From: Acidobacteriota bacterium
GTDB lineage: Bacteria; Acidobacteriota; Blastocatellia; RBC074
Direction of reading: 5' to 3'
NCBI GenBank assembly: GCA_018268995.1
Contig: JAFDVL010000005.1
Coordinates: 80,417 to 144,416, forward strand
DNA length: 64,000 nucleotides
Positions 54,502-64,000 of this stretch are shown one piece after another. Position 1 is the stretch's first letter; each line of letters starts with the position of its first letter. A program made the position numbers and the translations under genes. Below the pieces are notes generated by a model, which saw nothing but the letters and a program-made list of their open reading frames with translations, was not told the DNA's origin and ran no database searches.

Positions 54502-55782
54502 TTAAATCACGGTTCCGTCTGTGATGATCGCGCCTTTGGGAATCACGACAACTCCATCACGTATGCAGTAATTGTCTCCGTCGTGATTCTCGCGTCCGGC
54601 TTCATTCAAAATCCGAACATTTGATCCAATCCGAACATTCTTATCCACGATAGCATTGCGAATGATAGTGTTTTCGCCAATGCCCATCCACGGAATGCCC
54701 TGGCGGCGCTCCATTTCTAATTCATCCAATGTTTGATAGTAGTCCGCCCCCATAATGAGCGAATGTTCGATACGCGAATAGTTTTCGATGCGAGCACGAA
54801 TACCAATGATGGAATGATCTATCCAAACGCGATTTAGGATACAGCCCTCTGAAATGACTGCATCACGAACCTGACAATCCAATAGTTTTGAACTGGGCAG
54901 GAAACGAGGCCGCGTATAAACCGGATAATCGGCATCAAAAAGATTGAATTTGGGGACGATGCTGGTCAGGTCAAGGTTGGCTTGATAGAAAGACTTAATG
55001 GTTCCGATGTCCTCCCAGTACCCATCAAACAAGAAGGCTTGTACGTTGTATTGATTGATTGCTGCCGGAATGATTTCACCACCAAAATCAACGTACTTTT
55101 CGTTTCTAAGCAACTGACGGAGTGCTTCGTATTTGAAAAGATAGACCCCCATCGAAGCAATATAAGGGCGTTGTGCGGCGTCTGCCGGACTCAACCCCAG
55201 CTTGGTTGTATCCACCTGCATCGCAGGCAATTGATCAATCGGGGGCTTTTCGCGGAACTCAACGATGCGACTTTCATCATCCGTTTTGAGCAAACCGAAC
55301 CCGGTTGCGCGTGCTTCATCGCAGGGAATAACCGATACAGTGACATCTGCGCCTGTCTCTTCGTGGTGGCGAATGAAGTCACGATAATCCATTTGATACA
55401 AATGATCGCCTGAAAGAATCAATACATATTCAGGATTGGCCGTTTGCAGGTGAATCATAATCTGGCGTACGGCATCCGCCGTTCCTTGAAACCAGTTTTT
55501 ATTCTCCGAGGTTTGCTCAGCAGCCAGGATTTCAACAAATCCATCTGAAAAGCCGCTAAATCGGTAGGTACGTGAAATATGGCGATTAAGCGAAGCAGAA
55601 TTGAATTGCGTCAGGACATAAATTTTCGTGACGTCTGAATGCAAACAGTTAGAAACCGTAATGTCAATCAGGCGATATTTACCGGCCAGCGGGACAGCAG
55701 GTTTGGCCCGGTGATGCGTTAACGGAAAAAGACGTGTGCCTTGCCCGCCACCGAGAATCAAGGCCAGGATTTCTTTTTTCAT
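54502..55782 (-). CDS. glgC: Glucose-1-phosphate adenylyltransferase
   Basis: The start is ATG 55782, set by a strong AGGAGG on the minus strand; a longer frame adds 40 residues. The 426-residue protein has the nucleotide-binding start [45 protein letters not shown] and GTADAVRQ, and [13 protein letters not shown]. The substrate Lys region is [12 protein letters not shown], and the C-terminal beta-helix reads [34 protein letters not shown]. It makes ADP-glucose for glycogen synthesis. No other glg genes are adjacent. Confidence 0.95.
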   Translation of the reverse strand: MKKEILALILGGGQGTRLFPLTHHRAKPAVPLAGKYRLIDITVSNCLHSDVTKIYVLTQFNSASLNRHISRTYRFSGFSDGFVEILAAEQTSENKNWFQGTADAVRQIMIHLQTANPEYVLILSGDHLYQMDYRDFIRHHEETGADVTVSVIPCDEARATGFGLLKTDDESRIVEFREKPPIDQLPAMQVDTTKLGLSPADAAQRPYIASMGVYLFKYEALRQLLRNEKYVDFGGEIIPAAINQYNVQAFLFDGYWEDIGTIKSFYQANLDLTSIVPKFNLFDADYPVYTRPRFLPSSKLLDCQVRDAVISEGCILNRVWIDHSIIGIRARIENYSRIEHSLIMGADYYQTLDELEMERRQGIPWMGIGENTIIRNAIVDKNVRIGSNVRILNEAGRENHDGDNYCIRDGVVVIPKGAIITDGTVI

Positions 55783-55931
55783 CGTTCCCTCCTGAGCTTC
55801 GAACCAAATGACCAGAAGCTGATGTTGATGGATATTATATTTCGTTTCATTAGCTTGGTTCAGCCGCGCTGATGCGCTAAGCTGTCGCGCGAATCTGAGC
55901 ATAGCCCCATTGGTTTTTCAAGCGATACGAT

Positions 55932-56852
55932 ATGAATCACAGCAGTTTAGCAAGATTTTCTCTTTCTCCTGCCCTGGCGCGCGCTTTAACCAGCGGCACG
56001 GGTGTGGTTGCCCTTGAATCTACAGTTATCGCACACGGATTGCCCGCGCCACACAATCTGGAACTCGCGCGCGAATGTGAATCAATTGTTCAAGAACAAG
56101 GCGCAGCCCCAGCCACCATCGGCATCATCGCAGGCCATCCCGTCATTGGGTTGGACGAAGCCCAACTTCAGGAAATGGCTTCGCGTCAGGACGTAGCGAA
56201 GGTTAATTTATCGAATCTGGCGCAAACACTCGCTGGACAAAAATGGGGTGCAACGACGGTAGCAGCAACTTTATGTCTTGCGCACCGCGCTGGATTGCAA
56301 GTATTTGCCACTGGCGGCATTGGCGGAGTGCATCGCGGGGCCAGCAACAGCTTTGATATTTCTGCCGATTTAACTGCCTTATCGCGCTTCCCGGTGATTA
56401 CAGTTTGCGCAGGCGCTAAAGCCATCCTTGATTTGCCGAAAACTATGGAAATGCTTGAAACACTGGGCGTGCCTGTCATCGGCTATCAGACCGATGAATT
56501 GCCCGCGTTTTATTCGCGCAAAAGCGGAATCAAACTTGATATTCGGGCCGACGATCCTTTCCAAGTTGCAACGCTTGCCCAAACACACTGGGAACTTGGA
56601 AACACAGGCGCAATTCTGGTTGTCGCCCCTGTCCCGGAAACGGATCAAATCCCTGCTGATGAAATCGCGGAAGTAATTGAGGAAGCGTTATCCGCAGCTG
56701 ACAGTCAAGGTATTTCTGGTAAGGCGGTCACACCATTTCTGCTCGCGCGGATTGCAGAAAAAACTGCCGGGCGTTCATTACAAGCAAACCTCGCCCTGCT
56801 GAAAAATAACGCACGAATTGCAGCACAAATCGCCAAAGCGATGGTGGAATGA
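55932..56852 (+). CDS. psuG: Pseudouridine-5'-phosphate glycosidase
   Basis: A 306-residue protein of normal PsuG length. Signature segments are [93 protein letters not shown] and [28 protein letters not shown] with the catalytic Lys and metal Asp/Glu. It splits pseudouridine 5'-phosphate into ribose 5-phosphate and uracil. The usual kinase partner (PsuK) is not in the window. Confidence 0.95.
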   Translation: MNHSSLARFSLSPALARALTSGTGVVALESTVIAHGLPAPHNLELARECESIVQEQGAAPATIGIIAGHPVIGLDEAQLQEMASRQDVAKVNLSNLAQTLAGQKWGATTVAATLCLAHRAGLQVFATGGIGGVHRGASNSFDISADLTALSRFPVITVCAGAKAILDLPKTMEMLETLGVPVIGYQTDELPAFYSRKSGIKLDIRADDPFQVATLAQTHWELGNTGAILVVAPVPETDQIPADEIAEVIEEALSAADSQGISGKAVTPFLLARIAEKTAGRSLQANLALLKNNARIAAQIAKAMVE

Positions 56853-56924
56853 ATTCTTGTAGATTGTTCTGCGCCCAAGATTTTCTGATCGGAGCTTTTA
56901 GAGTATCTTGTAGCTTGTTAAATT

Positions 56925-57872
56925 ATGGCGGCTCACGCACATCATCACGACCATCCGCAGGATCACGCGCCTGAACATAGCCACGCACATGAACCGCGCA
57001 AGTCACAACGCATTTTGCTGATCGTACTAGCCTTAAATATCGTCTATATGCTGGCCGAAGCGATTGGTGGGTATTTGGCAAACAGCTTGGCGCTGCTTTC
57101 AGATGCGGGGCATATGCTGACTGATGTCGCAGCGCTGGCGCTGTCGCTATTTGCGGCGCGGTTTGCCCTACGGCCTGCAACTCCAAGCAAGACCTACGGG
57201 TATTACCGGATGGAAATTCTGGCAGCGTTGGCGAATGGCGTTACGTTAATTTTGATTTCGTTTTTGATTGCCTATGAAGCCTGGCATCGCCTGCGTCAGG
57301 CTGAGGTCGTGGATGCCCAAACGATGATCGTCATTTCCCTTGGCGGATTACTGGTCAACGTAATTTCTGCCAAAGTGCTACACGCCGCGCACACGCACGA
57401 TCTGAATTTGCACGGTGCATTTCTGCATGTGCTGGGAGATTTGTTTGGTTCGCTCGCCGCAGTCATCGCAGGAGGGCTGATTCTTTGGCGCAATTGGCTG
57501 TGGGCCGATCCGATTTTCAGCGTCGTGATTTGCCTGCTGATTGTTTATAGCTCCTGGCGACTGGTTTCTGAGGCAGTAAATGTATTACTGGAAGGAACTC
57601 CCTCTCATATCAACGTAGCGGCAGTCGAGATCGCAATGCGAGCTGTTCCAGGCGTGCGAGATATTCACGATTTGCATATCTGGACGATCACCTCAAATCG
57701 CTACGCAGTTACGGCACACGTGATCATTGACGAGGCGAGCAACAGCTATCAAATCCTGCGTGAGTTGCGTGAGTTGCTGTCGAGCCAATTCAACTTGACG
57801 CATTCGACCCTACAGATTGAAGACCCTTATCTGTCAGCAATGGTGAAGTTGGGGAAAAATCGAAAGGCTTAA
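56925..57872 (+). CDS. Cation diffusion facilitator (zinc/cobalt efflux, CzcD-like)
   Basis: A 315-residue CDF protein. It has a His-rich N-terminus ([21 protein letters not shown]) and six hydrophobic segments; the transport-site motifs are [21 protein letters not shown] (HxxxD) and [23 protein letters not shown] (HxxxD). A cytoplasmic ferredoxin-like domain ([40 protein letters not shown]) follows. The HD/HD zinc-site composition fits Zn2+ (or Cd2+/Co2+) antiport for H+. Regulation is not visible. Confidence 0.92.
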   Translation: MAAHAHHHDHPQDHAPEHSHAHEPRKSQRILLIVLALNIVYMLAEAIGGYLANSLALLSDAGHMLTDVAALALSLFAARFALRPATPSKTYGYYRMEILAALANGVTLILISFLIAYEAWHRLRQAEVVDAQTMIVISLGGLLVNVISAKVLHAAHTHDLNLHGAFLHVLGDLFGSLAAVIAGGLILWRNWLWADPIFSVVICLLIVYSSWRLVSEAVNVLLEGTPSHINVAAVEIAMRAVPGVRDIHDLHIWTITSNRYAVTAHVIIDEASNSYQILRELRELLSSQFNLTHSTLQIEDPYLSAMVKLGKNRKA

Positions 57873-57973
57873 GTTTTGCTCCCATCAAAAGCGTCACATA
57901 GCGCAAAGCAAAATCGCCAATCTATCACGCAGCGCTGGCTCGCATTCCATCACAATATTTTTGCCTTTACTTT

Positions 57974-59224
57974 ATGAGCTACGAGCTATTCATTGCGCTA
58001 CGTTATTTGCGCGCTAAACGTCGCCAGACTGCGGTATCGGTAATTACCGGAGTTGCCATCGCCGGCATCACCGTTGGTGTCGCAGCTTTACTTGTAGCCC
58101 TGGCACTTGCCACCGGATTTCGTGAAGAAGTACAAGACAAAATCCTGGGCGGCACAGCCCATTTGAATTTGCTTAAGCCCGACAACAGCGGCATTGCAGA
58201 CTATCGAGCGTTGACCGAACGTCTCGGCAAAGTTACAGGTGTGAAGGCTGCGGCAGCAACGATGTACGATCAGGTTTTGCTGAGCGCGAATGATCGGCAG
58301 GAACCAGCCGTGCTGAAGGGTGTAGACCTGAATGCCAGCAACCCTGAGGCGAATGAAGTTTTTGCCACCACCATCGAAGGCCAACCCAAAGATTTATTTC
58401 CACCATCTGCCTCATCAGATAGCGAGCTTCCATTAGACGGCATCATCGTGGGCAAAGAATTGGCCCGCATTATGAATTTACGGCGTGGCGATGTAGTAAC
58501 GGCATATTCCGCCAGAACTCGGTTGACGCCTGTCGGGACAACGCCGCTAAACGCGCAATTTCGCGTTGTAGGCATTTCGGCCTCAGGTTTATATGAATAC
58601 GACGCGCATTGGGGGTATGTCTCATTGGTAGCCGCGCAACGGCTCAATGGCGAGGGCGATGTCGCAGGCGTCATTCAAATGAAGGTGAATGATCTATATG
58701 CCGTGAATGAAATCGGCAAACGTGTGCTTGACGCAGCGGGCACAGGTTTCATGACACAAAGCTGGCAGGAATTAAATCGTTCGCTGTTCGCCGCTTTTAA
58801 GCTGCAACAATCGCTCATTGTCGTCTTCTTTTCCTTGTTGATTGCAATTGCCGCGCTGAACATTATTACAACGCTCACAATGGCTGTGATCGAGAAACAA
58901 GGAGACATTGCCATTCTGCGTGCGCAAGGCGCAACGCCACGCAGCATCAGCAAAATCTTCGTGCTGCAAGGGGTAATGATTGGTGTGATTGGGGCGGTGC
59001 TGGGAGTTGGTTTAGGACTAAGCCTGAGTTGGCTTGCGAATACTTATAAGCTGGTTTCGATCCCGGCAGAAATCTATTCGATTTCGCACATTACCCTGAA
59101 AGTTCGGACGCTGCCCTGTGTGTTGATTGCAATGTTGGCGGTGGTGATTAGTTTTTTGGCGACGCTTTATCCAGCGCGGGCAGCTGCCAGAGTGCAGCCT
59201 GTTGAGGCGTTACGATATGAGTGA
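57974..59224 (+). CDS. ABC transporter permease, LolC/LolE (MacB-like) family
   Basis: A 416-residue permease. The N-terminus [59 protein letters not shown] is the LolC/E signature. A large periplasmic MacB-like domain (about 50-265) follows. The C-terminal three helices include [41 protein letters not shown] and [19 protein letters not shown]. It is likely to extract lipoproteins to the outer membrane. The ATPase (LolD) is not adjacent here. Confidence 0.88.
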   Translation: MSYELFIALRYLRAKRRQTAVSVITGVAIAGITVGVAALLVALALATGFREEVQDKILGGTAHLNLLKPDNSGIADYRALTERLGKVTGVKAAAATMYDQVLLSANDRQEPAVLKGVDLNASNPEANEVFATTIEGQPKDLFPPSASSDSELPLDGIIVGKELARIMNLRRGDVVTAYSARTRLTPVGTTPLNAQFRVVGISASGLYEYDAHWGYVSLVAAQRLNGEGDVAGVIQMKVNDLYAVNEIGKRVLDAAGTGFMTQSWQELNRSLFAAFKLQQSLIVVFFSLLIAIAALNIITTLTMAVIEKQGDIAILRAQGATPRSISKIFVLQGVMIGVIGAVLGVGLGLSLSWLANTYKLVSIPAEIYSISHITLKVRTLPCVLIAMLAVVISFLATLYPARAAARVQPVEALRYE

Positions 59225-59578
59225 TTAGTAATCAAGAAGTGCTTTGACGGCTTCGCGCAGTTCAGTCACACGAAAAGGCTTTTCCAGAAAGGCATCGCAT
59301 ATCTCTTTAACCATCCGCGCATTCTCACTGTTGTGTTGTCCGGTCATTGCAATAATTTTCAGTTGTGGCAACTGCTCTTTGATTTGGCGCGCGGCTTCAA
59401 CGCCATCCATGACAGGCATATCCAAATCCAGGATCACCACGTCTGGATTTTCGGCGGCTGCCAGGCGAACGGCTTCCAAGCCGTTATTGGCCTGAAGAAT
59501 CTGATGCTCATCCTCAAGAGTTTGAGTCAGCATCCGGCGAACGCCTTCAATATCATCTGCGATTAAAATTTTAGCCAC
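59225..59578 (-). CDS. Single-domain response regulator (CheY-like)
   Basis: A 117-residue receiver domain. The acidic pocket is ILIADDIEGVRR (Asp9/Asp10), the phosphoacceptor is DVVILDLDMPVMDGVEA (Asp at about 52), the switch Thr is MTGQHN, and the conserved Lys is in FLEKPFRV. There is no output domain, so it acts by protein contact or as a phosphorelay intermediate. No histidine kinase gene is in the window. It ends exactly at the base after the permease stop (convergent). Confidence 0.92.
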   Translation of the reverse strand: MAKILIADDIEGVRRMLTQTLEDEHQILQANNGLEAVRLAAAENPDVVILDLDMPVMDGVEAARQIKEQLPQLKIIAMTGQHNSENARMVKEICDAFLEKPFRVTELREAVKALLDY

Positions 59579-59953
59579 TTCTATACTCGTCCGGGTGAGG
59601 CTTCCTTAGCGAAGCGCGTATGGCCTGATGAAAGTGCGTCCGCCTGACGTAAGGCGGGCTTACATGTTTTCCAATCAGGCAAAATGCTTGGGAAAAGCTA
59701 GGCTACCAGGAAAAAGAACGATTTGTGCTTTCTGGTAATGGTTTGTCTAACGAAAATGTTATTACACACACGCAAAATTCATTATCAGAATATGAATGAA
59801 CGGGACTCAAGATGATAAGTTAGGGAGTGCGAATCCCGTTAGATTATGACGCGGCGGATTATAACCAATTCCAACTCTGTTGTCAGTCATTTGTAATCAA
59901 ACCGGACGGATATTTGCGCTGGCCGTTGTTTTGGCGTTCTCTGAAACCGCAAA
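59579..59953. other. Intergenic region with nested inverted repeats
   Basis: About 375 nt between the response-regulator start and the xseB stop, with no credible gene. An outer stem GCCTGAT/ATCAGGC (59623-59629 and 59674-59680) encloses CCGCCT/AGGCGG (59640-59645 and 59652-59657). A further TACCAG/CTGGTA pair is at 59704-59709 and 59732-59737. These could be leader structures of the response-regulator mRNA (read leftward) or REP-like elements. Confidence 0.5.
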
Positions 59954-60301
59954 TTAGAATGGAATATCGTCGTCAAAATCAATTGTCGGCACACTGGCAG
60001 GTGTCGCAGCTTTAGGGACTGTTGTCGAAACAGCGCGTGGCGACGTGGGCGATTCTGTCAAATCAGCAGAAGGATCGAAAGGCACGGTTTTCAGTTCGCC
60101 GCGTTCGCGCAATAGCATTTCGACCTTGCGTTCTGCCTCGGCTAGATGGGATTGACAGAGCCGCGCCAGGCCCACGCCTTCTTCAAAAATTTCCAGCGCA
60201 CGTTCCAATGGCAAATCGCCGGATTCAAGTTGTGAAACAATACTTTCGAGCTTTGAGAGCGAGTCCTCAAAACCTACAGGTTGAGCTTTTCCGTGAGCCA
60301 T
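59954..60301 (-). CDS. xseB: Exodeoxyribonuclease VII small subunit with SSB-like C-terminal tip
   Basis: A 115-residue protein. Residues 10-70 are the XseB domain (FEDSLSKLESIVSQLESGDLPLERALEIFEEGVGLARLCQSHLAEAERKVEML). Typical XseB proteins are about 60-85 residues; this one adds about 40 residues of Ser/Thr/Pro/Ala linker ending DFDDDIPF. That ending is the amphipathic acidic tip of single-stranded DNA-binding protein (SSB-Ct). The gene is 4 nt downstream of xseA. The core function, the ExoVII subunit, is secure; the role of the tip is inferred. Confidence 0.9.
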   Translation of the reverse strand: MAHGKAQPVGFEDSLSKLESIVSQLESGDLPLERALEIFEEGVGLARLCQSHLAEAERKVEMLLRERGELKTVPFDPSADLTESPTSPRAVSTTVPKAATPASVPTIDFDDDIPF

Positions 60302-60305
60302 AGTG

Positions 60306-61691
60306 TTACTTGAGTGGTTCTGTCACCTGACAACCAACATCGCCATCACCAAACCGAAGCGTGATTTTCTGTCCAAGCTGTAAAGTCGCGCCATTTGGGA
60401 TCAACTGCCCTGTTTGATCGCGCACAATTGTATAGCCGCGGCTGAGAACAGACAAAGGCGAGAGCATTTCCAGCTTGCCGGTCGTCAGCGAAAGTTGATG
60501 CCATTTGCGTTCGATTTTCGCTTGCATCGCACGCTCCAGCCGTTGATGGGAAACTTGCAACTGCGCTTCAGCGACGGCCAAAGGAACGCGCCAGTCAGCA
60601 GAAGTCAAATGGCGATGCGCGGCCTCAACCCTCAGCTTCGCATGATGCAGATTATTTTTCAAAGCCATCGAAGCGCGTAACTCTAATTCACGCACCCGTG
60701 AGCCAAGCTTGATAATCGTGCCAATCGTTTCCGCAAAGCCCTGGCTTTCAATCAGGTCACGCAATTCGTGGCGACGTTGCAGCAAATAGTAATCCATTGC
60801 GCGTCCCAGATGCGCAAGCAAACCCTCCACGTGAGCGCGCAGTTCTTCGGCTTCGGTGCCAACCAATTCCGCCGCTGCTGAAGGCGTTGGAGCACGCAAA
60901 TCCGCGACGAAATCTGCGATGGTGTAATCCGTTTCGTGCCCGACCGCGGAGATGACTGGCACTTTCGATGCGTGAATGGCGCGCGCCACAATTTCTTCAT
61001 TGAACGCCCACAAATCCTCTGCCGAACCGCCACCGCGTCCGACAATGATGGCATCAATGCCAAATTTTGCCGCGTTGTCGCTGAGCGTCTTAATCGCCTG
61101 CGCGATTTCCACTGCTGCCCCTGCGCCCTGCACACGAACAGGAGCCACCAGAACATCAATGCTGGAATTGCGCCGCCCCAAAATATTGAGCATGTCCTGA
61201 ATGACTGCGCCCTGCCGGGAAGTCACAATCCCAACTTTGCGCGGCAACACAGGCAAAGGGCGTTTGCGCTCTTCGTCGAATAAACCTTCCTCTTGCAGCT
61301 TGCGAGCTAATTGCTCAAACGCGAGTTGCAATGCTCCGACCCCGACCGGCTCCATTGATTCGACATTAAGCTGATAATTTCCGCTCTTTTCCCAAACCGA
61401 TAATCTTCCGCGCACGCGCACTTCCAATCCATTTTCAGGATCGAAGCGGAGCAGGCGATTCCAGTTACGGAAGAAAACGGCGCTGATCTGCGCATTGGCA
61501 TCTTTGAGCGTGAAGTACCAGTGACCGGAAGGATATTTTTTGAAGTTGGAAATCTCGCCCTGCACATAAAGATCGTGAAAATCTGCTTCGAGCGCAGTCT
61601 TGATGTCAGCCGTCAATTCGCTGACCGAAAGCACAGGATTTTCGGCAAATAGCGAAAGTGTCAAATTGTTTGGGCGTGTACGTCGGGGCAT
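60306..61691 (-). CDS. xseA: Exodeoxyribonuclease VII large subunit
   Basis: ATG 61691 is chosen because the only longer start (TTG 61721) falls inside the typA terminator. The 461-residue protein has the N-terminal OB fold (LSVSELTADIKTALEADFHDLYVQGEISNFKKYPSGHWYFTLKDANAQISAVFFR). The catalytic domain contains RKVGIVTSRQGAVIQDMLNILGRRN, IIVGRGGGSAEDLWAFNEEIVARAI, SAVGHETDYTIADFVADLRAPTPSAAAEL, a coiled coil, and C-terminal LSPLSVLSRGYTIVRD. ExoVII degrades ssDNA to oligonucleotides. It is followed by xseB. Confidence 0.95.
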   Translation of the reverse strand: MPRRTRPNNLTLSLFAENPVLSVSELTADIKTALEADFHDLYVQGEISNFKKYPSGHWYFTLKDANAQISAVFFRNWNRLLRFDPENGLEVRVRGRLSVWEKSGNYQLNVESMEPVGVGALQLAFEQLARKLQEEGLFDEERKRPLPVLPRKVGIVTSRQGAVIQDMLNILGRRNSSIDVLVAPVRVQGAGAAVEIAQAIKTLSDNAAKFGIDAIIVGRGGGSAEDLWAFNEEIVARAIHASKVPVISAVGHETDYTIADFVADLRAPTPSAAAELVGTEAEELRAHVEGLLAHLGRAMDYYLLQRRHELRDLIESQGFAETIGTIIKLGSRVRELELRASMALKNNLHHAKLRVEAAHRHLTSADWRVPLAVAEAQLQVSHQRLERAMQAKIERKWHQLSLTTGKLEMLSPLSVLSRGYTIVRDQTGQLIPNGATLQLGQKITLRFGDGDVGCQVTEPLK

Positions 61692-61703
61692 GGTGAAAAT
61701 AAC

Positions 61704-61742
61704 AAAAAGACCTAAACTCAAGGCAAGAGCGTAGGTCTTTTC
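61704..61742 (-). terminator. Rho-independent terminator after typA
   Basis: AAAAGACCTA (61705-61714) pairs perfectly with TAGGTCTTTT (61732-61741) around a 17-nt loop, followed on the minus strand by TTTTTGTTATTTT. It lies 44 nt after the typA stop and just before xseA, separating the two genes. Confidence 0.8.
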
Positions 61743-61784
61743 TGGACTTGCGTCAATCCGGCAATAGATGACTAAAACAAATCT

Positions 61785-63602
61785 CTACTCAGCAGCTTTT
61801 TTCGATTTCGGTCTAAAATTCGCGGCTAGGACTTTCTTACGCATACGAATGGATTTCGGTGTGACTTCAACCAGTTCATCTTCGGCAATGTATTCGATGG
61901 CTTGCTCTAAGGTCAGATCACGCACCGGGACAAGTCGTAACGCTTCATCTGCGCTGGAGGCTCGCATGTTGGTCAGCTTCTTTTCGCGGACGATGTTGAC
62001 ATCTAAATCCACATCACGCGAATTTTCACCAACGATCATGCCTTCATAAACTTCGGTTTGCGGTTTGACGAACAGTTCGCCGCGTTCCTGCAAGTTATAA
62101 ATTGCGTAGCCGGTTGCTGCGCCTGCGCGGTCTGCAACCAAACTGCCTGTCCCGCGGCCCTGCATTTCGCCCTGCCATTTTCCCCAACGCAAAAACAGGG
62201 TGTTCAGTAACCCGGTGCCTTTGGTTTCGGTCAGAAATTCGTTGCGGAATCCGATCAATCCACGCGAAGGGATTTCAAATTCCATCCGCACACGACCGTG
62301 GCCGTGATTGACCATCTTGGTCATTTGGCCTTTGCGACGCCCCATCGCTTCTGTGACGACGCCAATAAATTGATCCGGCACGTCAATCACAGCAAGTTCG
62401 ATAGGTTCCTGCAATTCGCCTTCATCATTTTTGCGCGTCACAACCTGTGGGCGAGCAACATTGAGTTCGTAATCTTCGCGGCGCATCTGCTCAATCAAAA
62501 TTGCGAGCTGCAATTCGCCCCGCCCGGAAACTTTGAAGCTTTCCGGCGAATCCGTATCTTCGACCCGGATCGCCACGTTACCGAGCAACTCACGATCCAG
62601 CCGATCACGAATTTGGCGCGACGTGACGTACTTTCCTTCTTTGCCTGCGAAGGGTGAATTGTTGACGCTGAAAATCATGGAGATCGTCGGCTCGTCAATG
62701 CGAATTCGCGGCAGCGGGCGCGGTTCCGTCGCTGATGTTACGGTGTCGCCAATGTTAATGCCTTCGATGCCAGCCAGTGCAATGATTTCTCCCGCTTCTG
62801 CGCGTTCAATCGGAACCTGCTTCAAACCTTCAAAGGCGTAAAGCTGAGTGATTTTGGTTTTGCGCAATAGTCCGTCAATTCCGCAAACAGAAACCTGATC
62901 GCCCACGGCAATCGTGCCGTTAAAAATGCGCCCGATTGCGAGGCGTCCAACGTATTCGCTGTAATCCAAATTCGCCACGAGAATTTGCAGCGGAGCGTTT
63001 AGATCACCGCTTGGCGCGGGCATGGTGCGAACGATTTCTTCAAACAATGGCTTGAGCGAATCGCTTTCGTGATCCAGTTCGTGCTTCGCCATGCCATCGC
63101 GTGCAATCGCATAAAGAATCGGAAATTCAATTTGATCGTCGTCGGCATCAAGATCAATAAAGAGGTCATAGACTTCGTTGACGACTTCTTCGGCGCGGGC
63201 GTCCTGCCGATCAATTTTGTTGATGACGACAATCGGTTTGAGCTTTTGTTCGAGCGCCTTTGACAGCACGTACCGCGTTTGCGGCAGCGGCCCTTCCGAC
63301 GCGTCCACCAGCAGTAAAATGCCATCCACCATCGTCAGCACACGCTCGACTTCGCCGCCGAAATCCGAGTGGCCCGGTGTGTCGAGAATATTGATTTTCG
63401 TGTCGCCAAAATGTACCGAAGTGTTTTTGGCCATGATGGTGATGCCGCGTTCCCGTTCCAAATCCATTGAATCCATCACGCGCTCGACAACTTTTTCGTT
63501 CGAGCGGAATAACCCGGACTGACGGAGCATTGAATCCACCAAGGTAGTTTTGCCATGATCAACGTGAGCGACAATTGCGATATTGCGAATATTATTTCCC
63601 AT
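61785..63602 (-). CDS. typA: GTP-binding protein TypA/BipA
   Basis: A 605-residue translational GTPase of normal length. G1 is [15 protein letters not shown], the switch I threonine lies in RERGITI, and G3 is [13 protein letters not shown]4 is VINKIDR and G5 lies near IPILYAIA. The EF-G-like domains II, III and V and the BipA-specific C-terminal domain ([20 protein letters not shown]) follow. It assists ribosome assembly and stress adaptation. The promoter side faces the window end. Confidence 0.96.
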   Translation of the reverse strand: MGNNIRNIAIVAHVDHGKTTLVDSMLRQSGLFRSNEKVVERVMDSMDLERERGITIMAKNTSVHFGDTKINILDTPGHSDFGGEVERVLTMVDGILLLVDASEGPLPQTRYVLSKALEQKLKPIVVINKIDRQDARAEEVVNEVYDLFIDLDADDDQIEFPILYAIARDGMAKHELDHESDSLKPLFEEIVRTMPAPSGDLNAPLQILVANLDYSEYVGRLAIGRIFNGTIAVGDQVSVCGIDGLLRKTKITQLYAFEGLKQVPIERAEAGEIIALAGIEGINIGDTVTSATEPRPLPRIRIDEPTISMIFSVNNSPFAGKEGKYVTSRQIRDRLDRELLGNVAIRVEDTDSPESFKVSGRGELQLAILIEQMRREDYELNVARPQVVTRKNDEGELQEPIELAVIDVPDQFIGVVTEAMGRRKGQMTKMVNHGHGRVRMEFEIPSRGLIGFRNEFLTETKGTGLLNTLFLRWGKWQGEMQGRGTGSLVADRAGAATGYAIYNLQERGELFVKPQTEVYEGMIVGENSRDVDLDVNIVREKKLTNMRASSADEALRLVPVRDLTLEQAIEYIAEDELVEVTPKSIRMRKKVLAANFRPKSKKAAE

Positions 63603-63664
63603 AAATTAAACCAGACAGAACGAACAGGAGATTTCCGGGTTCTGTACTTACAAATCCTATTTTT

Positions 63665-63991
63665 CTAAATCTCAAAAACTTGATACCAATTGCTTGGAAT
63701 ATTGTGGATCTCCTGACCGACCTCGTTCATTACGCTCGAATCAAAGTTAATGAGCGATAGCCGATTGGTCGGGCGGTAGCGTAATTCAACTTCCGCCTGC
63801 AAGGATTGAATCCATTGCGAAATGGCTTGAAGCGTTTGCGAAAATTTGAAGATGACAATGCGCGGGGAATGGCCATGTTTAGCGAGCCAGGCAATTTTAC
63901 GAAAACTCACTGAACCACATTCACCCCAAAAATCAATTTGCTGAGTTTCGTTCAGCGCAATCAAATCCGGCTTATACCTAGGGCGAACGCA
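63665..63991 (-). pseudogene. YaeQ-like PD-(D/E)XK fragment, 5' end disrupted or start unclear
   Basis: The frame reads from 63991 (CVRPRYKPDLIALNETQQID then FWGECGSVSFRKIAWLAKHG) to the stop at 63665. The KPDLIAL...IDFWGECG pattern resembles the nuclease-fold core of YaeQ. An in-frame stop (63992-63994) precedes this conserved-looking segment, and the only start codon is TTG 63964, which would begin inside it. Either a frameshift separates the upstream half beyond the window, or translation starts at TTG. The window edge prevents a decision, and the label is provisional. Confidence 0.45.
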
Positions 63992-64000
63992 TCACATTTT

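Noticed and set aside
59820..59850. tRNA-like GCGAATCCC segment
   Set aside because: No acceptor, anticodon or D-arm partners can be drawn around it.

Overview
The window reads as chromosomal DNA of an acidobacterium, most likely of the Blastocatellia type. This is inferred from gene content, not from a marker gene. Supporting families are a 1307-residue carboxypeptidase-regulatory/TonB-dependent (Oar-like) outer-membrane receptor, a GWxTD-type secreted protein, paired parvulin isomerases, a DUF4380 protein, a GxxExxY gene sitting in interspersed repeats, and a TAT-exported Gfo/Idh/MocA oxidoreductase. GC is roughly 50%, coding density is high, and I see no rRNA, tRNA, CRISPR array or intact insertion sequence.

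Layout. 1-9805: an M20 peptidase cut by the window edge, an HD phosphohydrolase, a TonB-C protein coupled to a Ycf48-like repeat protein, an amidohydrolase, an MFS transporter, and a D15-type barrel coupled to a phosphoesterase. 10113-12987: oxidoreductase, retropepsin-like protease, esterase. 13021-14730: a lower-GC restriction-modification island. 14778-22907: a long leftward run (UbiD, DUF5654, MobA-like transferase, YhaM-like nuclease, two parvulins, zinc-ribbon protein, QueF, GNAT). 23063-27710: cation P-type ATPase, tandem universal stress protein, L,D-transpeptidase. 27752-37771: secreted proteins, the giant receptor, the GWxTD protein and a PEGA protein. 37955-43859: MFS transporter, DinB, alkyltransferase-like protein, YbjQ, YceI, a repeat-bounded GxxExxY gene and aldehyde dehydrogenase. 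43856-49952: B12/radical-SAM protein, GNAT, P450, DUF4380, thioredoxin-fold protein, acyltransferase. 50196-54488: sigma-54 activator, PqqD-M50-HlyD membrane protein, and a putative sigma-54-driven small peptide gene. 54502-63991: GlgC, PsuG, CDF transporter, LolC/E-like permease, response regulator, XseB/XseA, TypA, and a YaeQ-like fragment.

Three items stand out. (1) 13021-14730 is a compact Type II restriction-modification module. The controller protein (XRE helix-turn-helix) is fused to a PD-(D/E)XK nuclease, followed 5 nt later by a D12-class adenine methyltransferase, and preceded by a near-canonical pair of C-boxes. (2) At 50196-54488 a sigma-54 enhancer-binding protein and a PqqD/M50/HlyD-fused export-type protein lie next to a -24/-12 promoter that would transcribe a roughly 32-residue Cys-containing peptide ending in a strong terminator. 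This looks like a regulated small-peptide system. (3) The exonuclease VII small subunit carries an extended tail ending in DFDDDIPF, the C-terminal tip normally found on single-stranded DNA-binding protein.

All function calls come from reading motifs and family resemblance by eye; no database search was possible. Base-composition statements are from hand counts of a few lines.
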